In this document: positions 1 through 8,630 of the stretch, one piece after another | Layout: every line of letters begins with the position of its first letter | How positions within the stretch are numbered: position 1 is the first letter of the stretch | Source of the DNA: Sphingobacterium sp. | Lineage (GTDB): Bacteria > Bacteroidota > Bacteroidia > Sphingobacteriales > Sphingobacteriaceae | Assembly (NCBI GenBank): GCA_031277685.1 | Contig: JAITLV010000126.1 | Coordinates: 186,001 to 250,000 of the forward strand | Length of the DNA: 64,000 bases | Reading direction: 5' to 3' | Position numbers and translations under genes: made by a program | Notes under the pieces: generated by a model | Told to the model about the DNA's origin: nothing | What the model saw: only the letters and a program-made list of their open reading frames with translations | Database searches by the model: none

Positions 1-187
1 ATATAAAAATATAGATTCCATAGGTGATTCCATGAATTCTGCCTATGACGATGAAACAAACCATTCCCGCATTCGAGAAAAGCAAGAGGAATGGATAACC
101 TCATTGATGAACCGCATCAATGAATTATATGCCGAAGAAGAAAAGATCAGTTTTTCTTTCCAAATAAAGACACCTATAAGCGAATGA
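1..187 (+). CDS. C-terminal fragment of an unidentified protein, cut by the left edge
   Basis: An open frame enters from the left edge (first complete codon at base 2) and runs 61 codons to a TGA at 185-187. The visible part is hydrophilic and rich in Glu, Lys and Asn, with a probable helical stretch (REKQEEWITSLMNRINELY) and a short beta-like tail. No family is recognised. Its stop is only 4 bases from the stop of the convergent gene that follows, so the two transcripts must overlap. Reality as a gene is likely from continuous coding bias; function is unknown. Confidence 0.55.
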   Translation, partial: YKNIDSIGDSMNSAYDDETNHSRIREKQEEWITSLMNRINELYAEEEKISFSFQIKTPISE

Positions 188-191
188 TTGG

Positions 192-950
192 TTAACGGCT
201 CCCAAGTTTATCAAAGTATAACCATGCCCCTGATTTCAGGTTGCCCGAAATTGCCTGACGGTATTTATTACTGAGAAGGAAAAACTTCGTGTCTATCGTG
301 GCATGCTTTGCGGTGTCTATGGTTTTTCTATCGGTATCAATAGCAACTTTCAATTCATTGCTTTTATCATTGTGTTTTGAAGATATGGCAATGAGCCTGT
401 CCTGTAATTGCCAGGAGTAGACATTATAGCCACCGAAAAAATCTTTTTCGGTTATTTTCGCTTTACCATATTTTTTCTCAAGTCGTGCCAGCAAAGTCCT
501 GAAGGCTTCTTCGTTCTCGTTTTCTTTTGTCGCTACCAGGGCCATAAAATTTCCTTCTTTGCTGCGCATCATATTCAGGCCCTCAAAATGCATATTTCCG
601 TAAAGTGCCAGGCTATCTCCCAGGGTATGGGATTTCATATTGTATTGTAAGCCGACCAATTGCTTAGAAGGCGCGAAAATATCATCGACAAAAACACTGT
701 CTACCGCTATGGTTTCGAAGCTCCAGGGATCAATTAATTTGTCGCCGAATTCTTCTTCTTTTTTGCCTGCAAGAATTTCATCTCGCTGAGCGCTATAAAG
801 TTTGGCTGTTTCTATTTCAGGGGAATAAAACCTATCTACGTCAAAATTCAAGTCAAAAGTTTCCAGATTTACCAGCTGTTTTCCGAGTTGGGGAATGGCG
901 CAGGATAAGGAAAGAATAATAATTGGTGCAAAGTGGTTAAAGTTTTTCAT
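192..950 (-). CDS. Exported protein of unknown function, 252 aa
   Basis: The protein opens with a hydrophobic segment after MKNFNHF and has Cys17 in a weak lipobox-like context (LSLSC), so it is exported and possibly lipid-anchored. The mature part is soluble, rich in charged residues, and contains an RTLLARLEKKYGKAK segment typical of small Bacteroidota proteins that compare or monitor a partner. I do not recognise a family. It is the last gene of a minus-strand run of five genes (3409 down to 192) that contains a colicin-type immunity protein, so an accessory role in that run is possible but unproven. Confidence 0.6.
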   Translation of the reverse strand: MKNFNHFAPIIILSLSCAIPQLGKQLVNLETFDLNFDVDRFYSPEIETAKLYSAQRDEILAGKKEEEFGDKLIDPWSFETIAVDSVFVDDIFAPSKQLVGLQYNMKSHTLGDSLALYGNMHFEGLNMMRSKEGNFMALVATKENENEEAFRTLLARLEKKYGKAKITEKDFFGGYNVYSWQLQDRLIAISSKHNDKSNELKVAIDTDRKTIDTAKHATIDTKFFLLSNKYRQAISGNLKSGAWLYFDKLGSR

Positions 951-1038
951 GTATGTTTTTCTTATGTCGAATCTCCTATCAAAATTTATTTCATTATCCT
1001 GTCAATTAGGGTCGGTTTATCCGTAGGTAAACGGATCT

Positions 1039-1620
1039 TTAATATTGGTCCGTTTTATGAATGATCATATTTTGGTCAAGGGCCGTTCTTTTGCCGTTAA
1101 TATCGGCGCTGTCAATCCTGCAACCGTTAACAACAGCGCCTCCCATATTGTAATTTGCACTGGCAGTGAGTACAAAATTGGTAAGGATATAATGCTTACC
1201 GCTGATCTTGATTTCTAAAATATCGTTGTTCTTAAAAGGCAGTTTATAATAGTAATCCATAGATAGTGTGCCATCATTGAGCTTGGTTGTATCCATTTGC
1301 TGTTGGCTGCTATCCAAAACATGACCGTCCGGATCTTTACGGAGTGTATAGCAGCCACCGGTGAAATCCTTTTCTGTGTATCCCATAAAGTAGATGTGTA
1401 GCTGTTCTATGTCTTTTTTTTGCCTGCATTCGAGACAGGCTTCTTTCAGTTTCCTTTCACGGCTTTTCCAGCCCCATTTAAAACCAAAGAACAACATTGC
1501 AGGGATGCCTACGATCAGGGCAAACAGAAAAGTCAAGCGTTGTTTCCAGTTCTTAAGCCTGGTACATATCCAGATTACAATCAGGATTAATAATAGGCCA
1601 AGGATAATTAAGTTGAACAT
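1039..1620 (-). CDS. Membrane-anchored protein of unknown function, 193 aa
   Basis: Two hydrophobic segments lie at about residues 2-19 and 29-48, separated by a basic stretch (RLKNWKQR), so the protein is a double-spanning inner-membrane protein. The rest is soluble, begins with a Cys pair (ACLECRQKK), and contains the motif FMGYTEKDFTGGCYTLRKD, which probably begins a small beta domain. No known family is recognised. It lies 29 bases after the preceding lipoprotein gene on the same strand, so the two are probably cotranscribed. Confidence 0.6.
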   Translation of the reverse strand: MFNLIILGLLLILIVIWICTRLKNWKQRLTFLFALIVGIPAMLFFGFKWGWKSRERKLKEACLECRQKKDIEQLHIYFMGYTEKDFTGGCYTLRKDPDGHVLDSSQQQMDTTKLNDGTLSMDYYYKLPFKNNDILEIKISGKHYILTNFVLTASANYNMGGAVVNGCRIDSADINGKRTALDQNMIIHKTDQY

Positions 1621-1649
1621 AGCATGCGTGTTTACCTGAGCTGATAGTA

Positions 1650-2120
1650 TTAATGTTTCTCCCCGTTTTCTTTTTTTATCTTTTTTATCTCTTCGAAATA
1701 TTCTTCCCTGCTCAGTTGATCAAAGGTTATTATAAATTTGTTGTCCTTATTAAGGCCTCCCAGATAACAGAATTTAATTACAAAACCTCCATTTTCCAGA
1801 CCGGCATAATAAACGCTGTCAAGAGCTTCGTTATAATCATCAAATAACTTAAAATTGCTGACTGTCCTTAGCTCAGAGGCTTTTACCTTTTTCTCAAAGG
1901 GATAATGAAACTCAAGGGAATCGCCGGATTTCACCACATGGAGCTGTTCTTCAGCAAGAGATTCCATATATGCCAATGTTACCCCGTGTATTGTTTCCCT
2001 GCTTATTCTGTAAACCTCATTAGCCGCCCAATAGGTCCGCTGCTCCTGTGCATTGCAATTTGAAAATAATAACAACATTAAGGCTAAGAAAAATAGTTGT
2101 CGTTGGATTTTCATTTCCAT
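1650..2120 (-). CDS. Small lipoprotein of unknown function, 156 aa
   Basis: The N-terminus is a classic lipoprotein signal: MKIQRQ, then a hydrophobic core, then LFSNC with the lipid-accepting Cys at about residue 22. The mature domain of about 130 residues is polar and ends in a Lys/Glu-rich tail (EEYFEEIKKIKKENGEK). An internal start two codons downstream (Met3) is equally possible. No family is recognised. In the context of a neighbouring colicin-type immunity gene it could be a periplasmic immunity lipoprotein, but nothing in the sequence proves that. Confidence 0.6.
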   Translation of the reverse strand: MEMKIQRQLFFLALMLLLFSNCNAQEQRTYWAANEVYRISRETIHGVTLAYMESLAEEQLHVVKSGDSLEFHYPFEKKVKASELRTVSNFKLFDDYNEALDSVYYAGLENGGFVIKFCYLGGLNKDNKFIITFDQLSREEYFEEIKKIKKENGEKH

Positions 2121-2231
2121 TTTTTTGATTTGAATACAAGTAAATTTAGTTTTGTCTTCCTTGAAAAGGTCAATCCCGGTTTTCCAACCTTTTAGGGTAT
2201 AGGGCTGAACTGTATTAAACTTTCCATGCTT

Positions 2232-2450
2232 TCACATAATAAATGGTTTATAAGCCAGGGCACGATCAACAATCTCTTCCGCAGATAAGCCTTCATACTC
2301 TTTACTAAAGATATAATCTGCTGCATTGGGATCAGGCACATTTTCCAGGAATAGGTCTAACATATCGTCGTCTTCCTGCTCAGTCGTACCTTCTGCATTG
2401 CTGATTCTTTTTACCAAATCAATCAATTCTTGTCTGCTTAAGTGTTTCAT
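2232..2450 (-). CDS. Colicin/pyocin-type (Im) immunity protein
   Basis: The 72-residue acidic protein resembles the E-type colicin immunity proteins (Im2/7/8/9 family, Pfam Colicin_Pyocin). These four-helix proteins bind and block HNH nuclease toxins in the cytoplasm. The N-terminal helix reads LSRQELIDLVKRISNAEG, which matches the Im pattern of a Leu/Val-rich helix followed by NA-[DE]-G. An acidic helix follows (EDDDMLDLFLENV), then the PDPNAADYIF segment at the place where Im proteins carry the toxin-contacting DLIYYP loop, and then a final helix (SAEEIVDRALAY). No nuclease toxin lies beside it, so it looks like an orphan immunity gene. It is 20 bases from the end of the LRR-like gene upstream and probably cotranscribed with it. 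Confidence 0.72.
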   Translation of the reverse strand: MKHLSRQELIDLVKRISNAEGTTEQEDDDMLDLFLENVPDPNAADYIFSKEYEGLSAEEIVDRALAYKPFIM

Positions 2451-2470
2451 ATAATTATCAATTTAAAAGG

Positions 2471-3409
2471 TCAAAACTCCCATCCTGTTTGTTCTGCCAT
2501 TTGCTGAAAGGCGTTATCCTCCGATTCCGTCTGAAATACTGCATAGACCTTTTTTAACGATTTAAGCTCTTTCAACCTGGAGAATTCTGTGATCGTCATT
2601 TTCGTAGGCTCGGTAATTTTTAGCTCTTCCAGATTGTTGAACTGCATTAAACTTTCCATATCCTCAAATTGCCTAGTATTAACCAGGTGGAGCGATCTTA
2701 ATTCCATAGGCCTTTCCATTTTGGGCATGCTGATTAGCTTATTGGTATGTCCTATTTGCAGGTTCCGCAGGTTATGGAGTGGGGTAATAAAATCGAAAGC
2801 CTCCACACCTACTACCTTGTTGATAGCAAGTTTACTGAGCTGAGGACAAATCGTGGCAAGCAGCTCCGGGTTTTTAATCGTATTGGTGATGATCAGACTT
2901 TCCAGACCATCATTTAAAACGGCTTTTTTTAGATCGAGGACCGAAGCTTTTAAATGCCGAAGGTGGGCAAGGCCGCTGACAAATGATATCTGCTTTGCCC
3001 CTGCCGGTCCGAATTCCAGTTCCAGCTCTTCAATGCCGGTTGCATTCGCCAATGGTGCAAGGTCCATATCTTTTTTGTAATTGCCATCCAGGCGAAATGA
3101 AACCAGGCTCTTTAACCCGCTTAGTAAACGGATATCCTGCAATTGCTCGGAGCCGAAGGCCAATACAGCTAAATGCTTTAGGTCACCTAATGTTTCCACA
3201 ATGGCAAGGTTGCTGTACTTTTCATCGTTGCCGGTCTCGGCTGGATCGACCACCAATACGATCCGTATGTCATTATTTTTCTGTAGGAGTTCTTTGATGG
3301 CGCCTACCTTTACTTTATCAATTGTTGTTTCGATGGAGATCACAGCAATGCTCGCTGGATCGAATTTAGATATTTCCTCTGCGCTGTATTTTTCCGCTTT
3401 TACGACCAT
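2471..3409 (-). CDS. Leucine-rich-repeat-like cytoplasmic protein, 312 aa
   Basis: There is no signal peptide. From about residue 70 the chain shows irregular 20-25-residue repeats of the form L..L..L.L..: GDLKHLAVLAFGS, LSGLKSLVSFRLDG, ATGIEELELEF, LAHLRHLKAS, LHNLRNLQIGH, MELRSLHLVNT, FNNLEELKITE, LKELKSLKKVYAV. This is the pattern of a short leucine-rich-repeat solenoid. The first 60 residues are alpha/beta and not repetitive. LRR proteins of this kind bind other proteins and are frequent next to polymorphic toxin or immunity genes in Bacteroidota. It heads the minus-strand run that continues into the Im-type gene. The function is inferred only from the fold and neighbourhood. Confidence 0.6.
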   Translation of the reverse strand: MVVKAEKYSAEEISKFDPASIAVISIETTIDKVKVGAIKELLQKNNDIRIVLVVDPAETGNDEKYSNLAIVETLGDLKHLAVLAFGSEQLQDIRLLSGLKSLVSFRLDGNYKKDMDLAPLANATGIEELELEFGPAGAKQISFVSGLAHLRHLKASVLDLKKAVLNDGLESLIITNTIKNPELLATICPQLSKLAINKVVGVEAFDFITPLHNLRNLQIGHTNKLISMPKMERPMELRSLHLVNTRQFEDMESLMQFNNLEELKITEPTKMTITEFSRLKELKSLKKVYAVFQTESEDNAFQQMAEQTGWEF

Positions 3410-3648
3410 TCTAATTTTGATGAATCAATAACAATTCCCTTAAACCGTTGCAATGGTTATCTTGCCGGTTTTTATTTCAGTTTATAATTTTTGCAACTAG
3501 CGATCCAGTATGTACCAGAGTGCTCTATAGCTTAGCTAATTGCCACCTGCTTCAAGGCGCTTTATACCAGCAAATTCGATGCCATGAAGCCTCATTACCT
3601 GAGTAGTTCTCTCAAAAGTTATCTTTTAAATCTGCATTGTAAAAATCG

Positions 3649-6585
3649 CTATACACTTCTTGGATCAGCCTGCATCGGCATTCGTCCGCATTTGATAACT
3701 TCAATAGCCGGACACCCGAAATCAAGCACCACTTTGCCTTCGATCAAATACAATCCACTACTATACAGCGGATACTTTTTAAGTGACGGTGCGAAATGGA
3801 CGGAATCGAAAAAATTGCCTTCCACATCTAAAAAGGTCCCGAACTTCATAATGCTGCCATTCTTGGTTGGAACAACTTTGTAGGTGACCAGAACGCCGAC
3901 AATACGTACAATCCGACCTTCCGCCCCTTTCAAATCTTTGCCATTGATATCACCCCTATACTCTGATTTTGCAATATCGAACAAGCTCCCCGAGATACAG
4001 AAGCCAAAAAGTTGTATTTCATCATAGAGGTCTTCCAGGAAATGGCTTTCCAATTTTGGCAGCACCGGCTTTGCCATCATATTTTCAAACAAAAGCGCAC
4101 TGGTATGCTCCTTCCTTTTGTCGGACGATAATAGATGGGCCTCCCATAGTAATTCTTTTTTGCCGATACCCGTAAAACGGAAGGCACCACAGCGTATAAG
4201 AATGATCAGTTGTTCCAGTGGCGCACCAGTGCGGAGGGTAAAATTTTCAAGGCTGGTGTACTCACCGTGTAACAAACGCTCCGCCGTAATCCGCTCCGCC
4301 AATTTACCTTCCAGGTTTAAAATACAGTCAAAGCCAAGGTAAACTTGCTTTCCCTGGATTGAAGTGCGCAGCATACTTTCGTTTACACAGGGAAGCATGA
4401 GCTCTGCCCCTGCTCTTTTAGCTTCATTTACGTAAACCATCATATTGTAAAAGCCGCCATAGTTATTGAGCACCGCAACCATAAATTCAATCGGGTAATA
4501 GGTCTTCAGAAAAAGGCTCTGATAGCTTTCAACAGCAAAGGATGCCGAGTGTGCTTTATTAAAGGAATAGCCGGCAAAACTCTCCATCTGCCGCCATACT
4601 TCCCTGGAAATTTCTTCCGGGTACCCCTGGGCTTTGCAATGGGAAAAGAATTTATCTTCAATTTCAATTAAATGGTTTTTGTTCCGGTACTTACCGCTCA
4701 TCATGCGCCGCAGCACATCGGCGTCCGCAAGATCAAGCCCGCCAAAGCGGTGCCCTATCTTCATGACATCCTCCTGGTATACCATAACCCCATAGGTATC
4801 CTCCAGCTCCTGTTTAAAAGCGGGATGCAGGTATTGCACCTTTTCGGGATTCTTATGCCGCTCAATATAAGTCTTCATCATTCCGCTGCTGGCTACACCA
4901 GGACGGATAATGGAACTTGCAGCAACCAGGGTAATGTAGTTATCACACCCCAGCTTACTGATAAGTTGCCGCATAGCCGGCGATTCAATATAAAAGCAGC
5001 CAATGGTATTGGCTGACCGCAGCTGCTCCGCAATTTTCGGGTCTTTAAAAAAGCGTCTTGGATTTGAAGTATCCACGACTTCACCACGGTTCAGCTTAAT
5101 AATCTCCCTGCAGTCTTTGATATGTCCAATACCACGCTGGCTCAAGATATCGAACTTTTCAAAGCCAATGTCTTCGGCCACATACATATCGAATTGCATC
5201 GTAGGTAATCCTTTTGGCGGGTAGTCCAGGGCAGAATAACAGGTAAGCGGCCTTTCAGAGATCAATACGCCAGACGCATGTATTGTTCGCTGATTTGGGA
5301 AGTCTACCAATTGATTGTACACCGAAAGGATCATATTGGTCACCTCGTTTTTATTGAGCATATTTTCCGGCTCATTGACCATTCGGTCAATCTCCCCTTT
5401 GGGCAGGCCGTACACCTTTCCTAACTCCCGTAAGATAGAACGGTCACGGAAGGTACTCATAGCGCCCATAAGCCCGGTATGACCGCTTTGATAGCGGCGA
5501 AATATGTAGTCATACATTTCGTCCCTTTCATTCCAGGAAAAGTCAACGTCGAAATCCGGCGGACTTTGCCGCTTTGGATTTAGGAACCGCTCAAAGTAAA
5601 GGTTTAGCTCTATCGGGCAAACGTCGGTAATGCCGAGACAATATGCGACAATAGAATTGGCTCCGCTCCCACGTCCGACATAGTGAAAGTCCCGGCTGCG
5701 TGCATACCGGCAAATGTCATCCGTGATTAAAAAATAGCTGGAAAAATTAAGATTGTCGATGATGTCAAGCTCTTTTATTACCCGGTCTTTTGCTACCTTG
5801 TCACCCGGCCCATACCTGCGCAACAAGCCGTCCATCGCATATTTTTGGAGCAGCTGTTTATCGTCATACCGGTTCCCCGTAAACGTCTCTTTATTTTTAA
5901 TTTTCTTGAAATCAAAATCAAAGGAGCATTGTCCAAGCAGCTTATTGGTATTGCTGATCAGGCGGGGGAAATGTTTGTAAGCATTCAGTAGCTGTACTTT
6001 GGTCAAAAATAATTCATCCTGCCGCCCGATCTGGTCCTGTCCTAATTGAGATATCAAAAGATTATGAGAAATAGCACGCAGTTGCGTATGCAGTTTATAA
6101 TCATTTTTACGAAAGGAAACAGTTTGCAGGATTACATACCGCTCCTGGTTTGTTGACGGCTCCAGTGCTATTTTGTTCAATTCCGCAGGTCGAATCCCTA
6201 TATATTCATTATCACGCAGGCCCTTTACATCAATAGCGTTGTAAGGATAAATCACGAAAACATTATTGAACTCAGGAGCCACTGGTGGCAGCTTTGAAAC
6301 TTCACGGTTTGATCTGGTCATAAGCTCGTTGAGCTCCTGGAAACCGCTTGCATTTTTGGCAATACCGATATATAGCAATTGATCTCCATTGCGGAACTCC
6401 ATACCGGCAAGACCGTTTAGTCCTGCGGCCCTGCATTTTTTTATAAAGTCTAATGACGCTGAAGAATTATTTATATCGGTTAAGACAGCCGAATCATAAC
6501 CACACAACAACATTCCCTCAATGATCTGGTCAAGGCTTAAAGTGCCATACCTTAAGCTGAAATAACTATGTACATTTAACAACAT
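3649..6585 (-). CDS. dnaE2: Error-prone DNA polymerase III alpha subunit (DnaE2/ImuC type)
   Basis: This is a C-family replicative-type polymerase of 978 residues, shorter than housekeeping DnaE (about 1150-1450 in this phylum). The PHP domain opens at residue 6 (NVHSYFSLRYGT). The palm carries GRGSGANS at 305-312 and the catalytic acidic motif PPDFDVDF at 342-349 (Asp344, Asp346, Asp348). A helix-hairpin-helix region follows, and a C-terminal OB fold begins near GRIVRIVGVLVTYK. The length and the direct pairing with a Y-family polymerase (12 bases upstream) mark it as the translesion form used in damage-induced mutagenesis. Transcription starts upstream of dinB at the LexA-like operators (7775-7819), so it is probably damage-inducible. 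It acts on DNA in the cytoplasm with the sliding clamp. Confidence 0.9.
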   Translation of the reverse strand: MLLNVHSYFSLRYGTLSLDQIIEGMLLCGYDSAVLTDINNSSASLDFIKKCRAAGLNGLAGMEFRNGDQLLYIGIAKNASGFQELNELMTRSNREVSKLPPVAPEFNNVFVIYPYNAIDVKGLRDNEYIGIRPAELNKIALEPSTNQERYVILQTVSFRKNDYKLHTQLRAISHNLLISQLGQDQIGRQDELFLTKVQLLNAYKHFPRLISNTNKLLGQCSFDFDFKKIKNKETFTGNRYDDKQLLQKYAMDGLLRRYGPGDKVAKDRVIKELDIIDNLNFSSYFLITDDICRYARSRDFHYVGRGSGANSIVAYCLGITDVCPIELNLYFERFLNPKRQSPPDFDVDFSWNERDEMYDYIFRRYQSGHTGLMGAMSTFRDRSILRELGKVYGLPKGEIDRMVNEPENMLNKNEVTNMILSVYNQLVDFPNQRTIHASGVLISERPLTCYSALDYPPKGLPTMQFDMYVAEDIGFEKFDILSQRGIGHIKDCREIIKLNRGEVVDTSNPRRFFKDPKIAEQLRSANTIGCFYIESPAMRQLISKLGCDNYITLVAASSIIRPGVASSGMMKTYIERHKNPEKVQYLHPAFKQELEDTYGVMVYQEDVMKIGHRFGGLDLADADVLRRMMSGKYRNKNHLIEIEDKFFSHCKAQGYPEEISREVWRQMESFAGYSFNKAHSASFAVESYQSLFLKTYYPIEFMVAVLNNYGGFYNMMVYVNEAKRAGAELMLPCVNESMLRTSIQGKQVYLGFDCILNLEGKLAERITAERLLHGEYTSLENFTLRTGAPLEQLIILIRCGAFRFTGIGKKELLWEAHLLSSDKRKEHTSALLFENMMAKPVLPKLESHFLEDLYDEIQLFGFCISGSLFDIAKSEYRGDINGKDLKGAEGRIVRIVGVLVTYKVVPTKNGSIMKFGTFLDVEGNFFDSVHFAPSLKKYPLYSSGLYLIEGKVVLDFGCPAIEVIKCGRMPMQADPRSV

Positions 6586-6597
6586 ATCACACGCCTC

Positions 6598-7752
6598 CTA
6601 TCTTTCTCTTTCCGGTAATGCAAAGCCCCTCATGACTGAATTCGTTCCAAAACGCATCCTTATGTGATCCATAGCACGTGAGAGATTTATATCTTCAAGA
6701 CTATCGTCAAATAAATTCGCCTGGGAGCTTCCCTTTATAATGTTACTGAACTTTACACCGATCAACCGGATCAGTATCCTACGGCTGTGAAGTTTGTGGA
6801 AAAGAGACAACACCGTTTCCGAAATCACCCGATCAATAGCCGTAAAAGGAATTTTCATTTGCTGGGTATGGGTATCAAAATCACTGTACCGGATCTTAAC
6901 CGTAATACAGGAGGTCAGCTTATTTTCCTTGCGTAGATCATAGGCCAGCTCATCAACCATTGAGAGCATTGTTTTACGGAGCAGGGTCATATCAATTGTA
7001 TCAATTGGAAATGTAGTTTCCTTGCTCATACTCTTTTGTTCATGAAATGGCGTAACACGGCTATCATCCTGGCCGTTTGCCTTTTTCCAGATAGCAACAC
7101 CGTTTTCTCCCATCACCCGTTTCATAGTGAAAACATCCATTTCCTGGAGCGTTGCAATTCTTGAAATGCCCATATTACGTAGGATCGGGTAAGTTTTTTC
7201 GCCGATCCCCGGAATCTTACGAATCGACAGCGGTGCAAGGAAAGGTTTTTCCGATCCCTGATCTATCTTTCTTTCTCCGCAGGGCTTTGCCTCGCCGGTC
7301 GCAATCTTGCTTACGGTTTTATTGGCGGAAAGGCCGAAGGAGATCGGCAGGCCGGTTTCTTTCATGATCAGTTGCCGTAACTCCTGGGTCATCTTCCAAG
7401 TGCCAAAGAACTTGTCCATACCGGTCATTTCGATATAATGTTCGTCAATACTTGCCTTTTCTACTACCGGCACCCGCTGCTCGATTATTTCTGTAACGAT
7501 ATTAGAATACTTCGAATAAAGGTCATGGTCTCCACGAACCAGAATGGCTTCAGGACATAATTGCCGCGCCAACCGCATCGGCATAGCGGAATGAATGCCA
7601 TACGTTCGGGCCTCATAACTGCAGGATGCCACCACACCACGATCGGAACTGCCTCCGATCAACACAGGCTTTCCTTTCAGATCACTGTTTAATAGCCTTT
7701 CCACCGATACAAAAAATGTATCCAAATCACAGTGAATTACTTGCCGTTCCAT
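6598..7752 (-). CDS. dinB: Y-family translesion DNA polymerase (DinB/Pol IV-like)
   Basis: The 384-residue protein has the full Y-family signature: HCDLDTFF at the N-terminus (metal-binding Asp9), SCSYEARTYGIHSAMP in the fingers, and SIDEHYIEMTG at 101-111 supplying Asp103 and Glu104. Helix-hairpin-helix motifs (KIPGIGEKTYPILRNMGI) and a little-finger domain follow. Near the C-terminus QANLF (344-348) is a good beta-clamp-binding motif. It is the first gene of the minus-strand operon dinB-dnaE2 and starts 22 bases from a pair of palindromic operators shared with the divergent LexA-like repressor. This organisation parallels the imuB-dnaE2 cassettes of Proteobacteria, but this protein keeps its catalytic residues, so it should be an active polymerase. 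Confidence 0.92.
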   Translation of the reverse strand: MERQVIHCDLDTFFVSVERLLNSDLKGKPVLIGGSSDRGVVASCSYEARTYGIHSAMPMRLARQLCPEAILVRGDHDLYSKYSNIVTEIIEQRVPVVEKASIDEHYIEMTGMDKFFGTWKMTQELRQLIMKETGLPISFGLSANKTVSKIATGEAKPCGERKIDQGSEKPFLAPLSIRKIPGIGEKTYPILRNMGISRIATLQEMDVFTMKRVMGENGVAIWKKANGQDDSRVTPFHEQKSMSKETTFPIDTIDMTLLRKTMLSMVDELAYDLRKENKLTSCITVKIRYSDFDTHTQQMKIPFTAIDRVISETVLSLFHKLHSRRILIRLIGVKFSNIIKGSSQANLFDDSLEDINLSRAMDHIRMRFGTNSVMRGFALPERER

Positions 7753-7770
7753 TTTTCACAATATTTTTTA

Positions 7771-7819
7771 TACATTTGTCACTATTAATGACAAAATGAA
7801 TGTCACTAATAATAACATT
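7771..7819. promoter_or_regulatory. Two tandem LexA-like operators overlapping the repressor promoter
   Basis: The first operator is a perfect inverted repeat, TTTGTCA-N7-TGACAAA, at 7775-7795. The second is AATGTCA-N7-TAACATT at 7799-7819, with the same core (TGTCACTA-taatrACA) and a centre-to-centre distance of 24 bp. The first operator overlaps an exact Bacteroidota -7 element, TACATTTG (7771-7778), reading toward the plus-strand repressor gene. It also lies 23 bases from the dinB start codon. A bound repressor would therefore block both divergent transcripts and its own synthesis, as in LexA circuits. The palindromes are seen directly; binding by the adjacent repressor is inferred. Confidence 0.8.
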
Positions 7820-7824
7820 ACAAA

Positions 7825-8625
7825 ATGAAAGACGCAAAAGTTTTTTTCCACAGCAATTTAAAATTGCTCCGGACAAGGAGGAAATACAGCCAGGCACAGC
7901 TTGCAGAAGTGTTGGGATTTACCCGTGCCAAGTATACCTCGCTCGAAAATGGCAAAACTGGAAACCCGCCATTGGTAGATCTTATAAAAATCGCGGCATT
8001 TTTCAAATTCTCTGTAGACGATATTGTAAAATCAGACCTCACCCTGTGGAAGGATTTTGAATTGCGGGAGCGGGAGACCGGTGGTCTGGAATATGTCTCT
8101 GGAAAGAAGTTGAGGCTACTGACGATTACCGTAAATGCTGAAAACAAAGAAAACCTGGAGTATATCCCTGTAAAAGCTAAAGCGGGTTATCTGGCAGGCC
8201 ACGCCGATCCTGATTTTATCGCGGCCTTACCCAAATTTACTTTACCCAACCTGCCTGGTGGGACATTTCGTATGTTTCCGATCAGTGGGGACTCGATGCT
8301 GCCCCTTTCTTCCGGCAGTGAAGTCATTTGTCGGTACGTCGAAGATTGGCGCGAAATTAAGCCCCAAACGCCCTGTATTTTGATTTTAAACGATGCGCAG
8401 GACTTCGTTTTTAAATTTGTAACAATGGAAGAGCACCTGTTCTTGCTGGAATCCCTTAACCCGGAATTTAAACCCTACACCGTAGAGGTTTCTGATGTAT
8501 TGGAAATTTGGCAGTTCCACAGCTACCAGAGCAAGCAGATGCCGGAGCCAATGGCGGAGCTTGGGATGATCGGGAGCTTACTAAAGGAAATGCGCGAGGA
8601 CATTAAAAGCTTAAAAAAGAAGTAA
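7825..8625 (+). CDS. LexA-like self-cleaving repressor (XRE HTH plus S24 peptidase)
   Basis: Residues 11-64 form an XRE/cro-type helix-turn-helix (YSQAQLAEVLGFTRAKYTSLENG). The C-terminal half is a LexA/CI-type S24 domain. The candidate scissile bond is Ala120-Gly121 (KAKAGYLAG), the nucleophile is Ser157 in SGDSMLP, and the general-base Lys is probably Lys197 (FVFKFVT). At 266 residues it is longer than LexA (about 200) and closer to phage CI-type regulators. It is divergent from dinB-dnaE2 and cotranscribed with an alkB-like gene 5 bases downstream, so it most likely represses the whole cassette until RecA-stimulated autocleavage. The last 25 residues form an extra charged helix that LexA lacks. 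Confidence 0.88.
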   Translation: MKDAKVFFHSNLKLLRTRRKYSQAQLAEVLGFTRAKYTSLENGKTGNPPLVDLIKIAAFFKFSVDDIVKSDLTLWKDFELRERETGGLEYVSGKKLRLLTITVNAENKENLEYIPVKAKAGYLAGHADPDFIAALPKFTLPNLPGGTFRMFPISGDSMLPLSSGSEVICRYVEDWREIKPQTPCILILNDAQDFVFKFVTMEEHLFLLESLNPEFKPYTVEVSDVLEIWQFHSYQSKQMPEPMAELGMIGSLLKEMREDIKSLKKK

Positions 8626-8630
8626 GAAAA

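Noticed and set aside
1017..1036. Small inverted repeat ATCCGT/ACGGAT after the 1039-1620 gene
   Set aside because: The stem is only 6 bp and no T-run follows on the minus strand, too weak to call a terminator.
3584..3883. A 99-codon plus-strand frame at the 3' end of the dnaE2 gene
   Set aside because: Most of it lies antisense to the polymerase OB-fold region. Its composition is that of a shadow frame.
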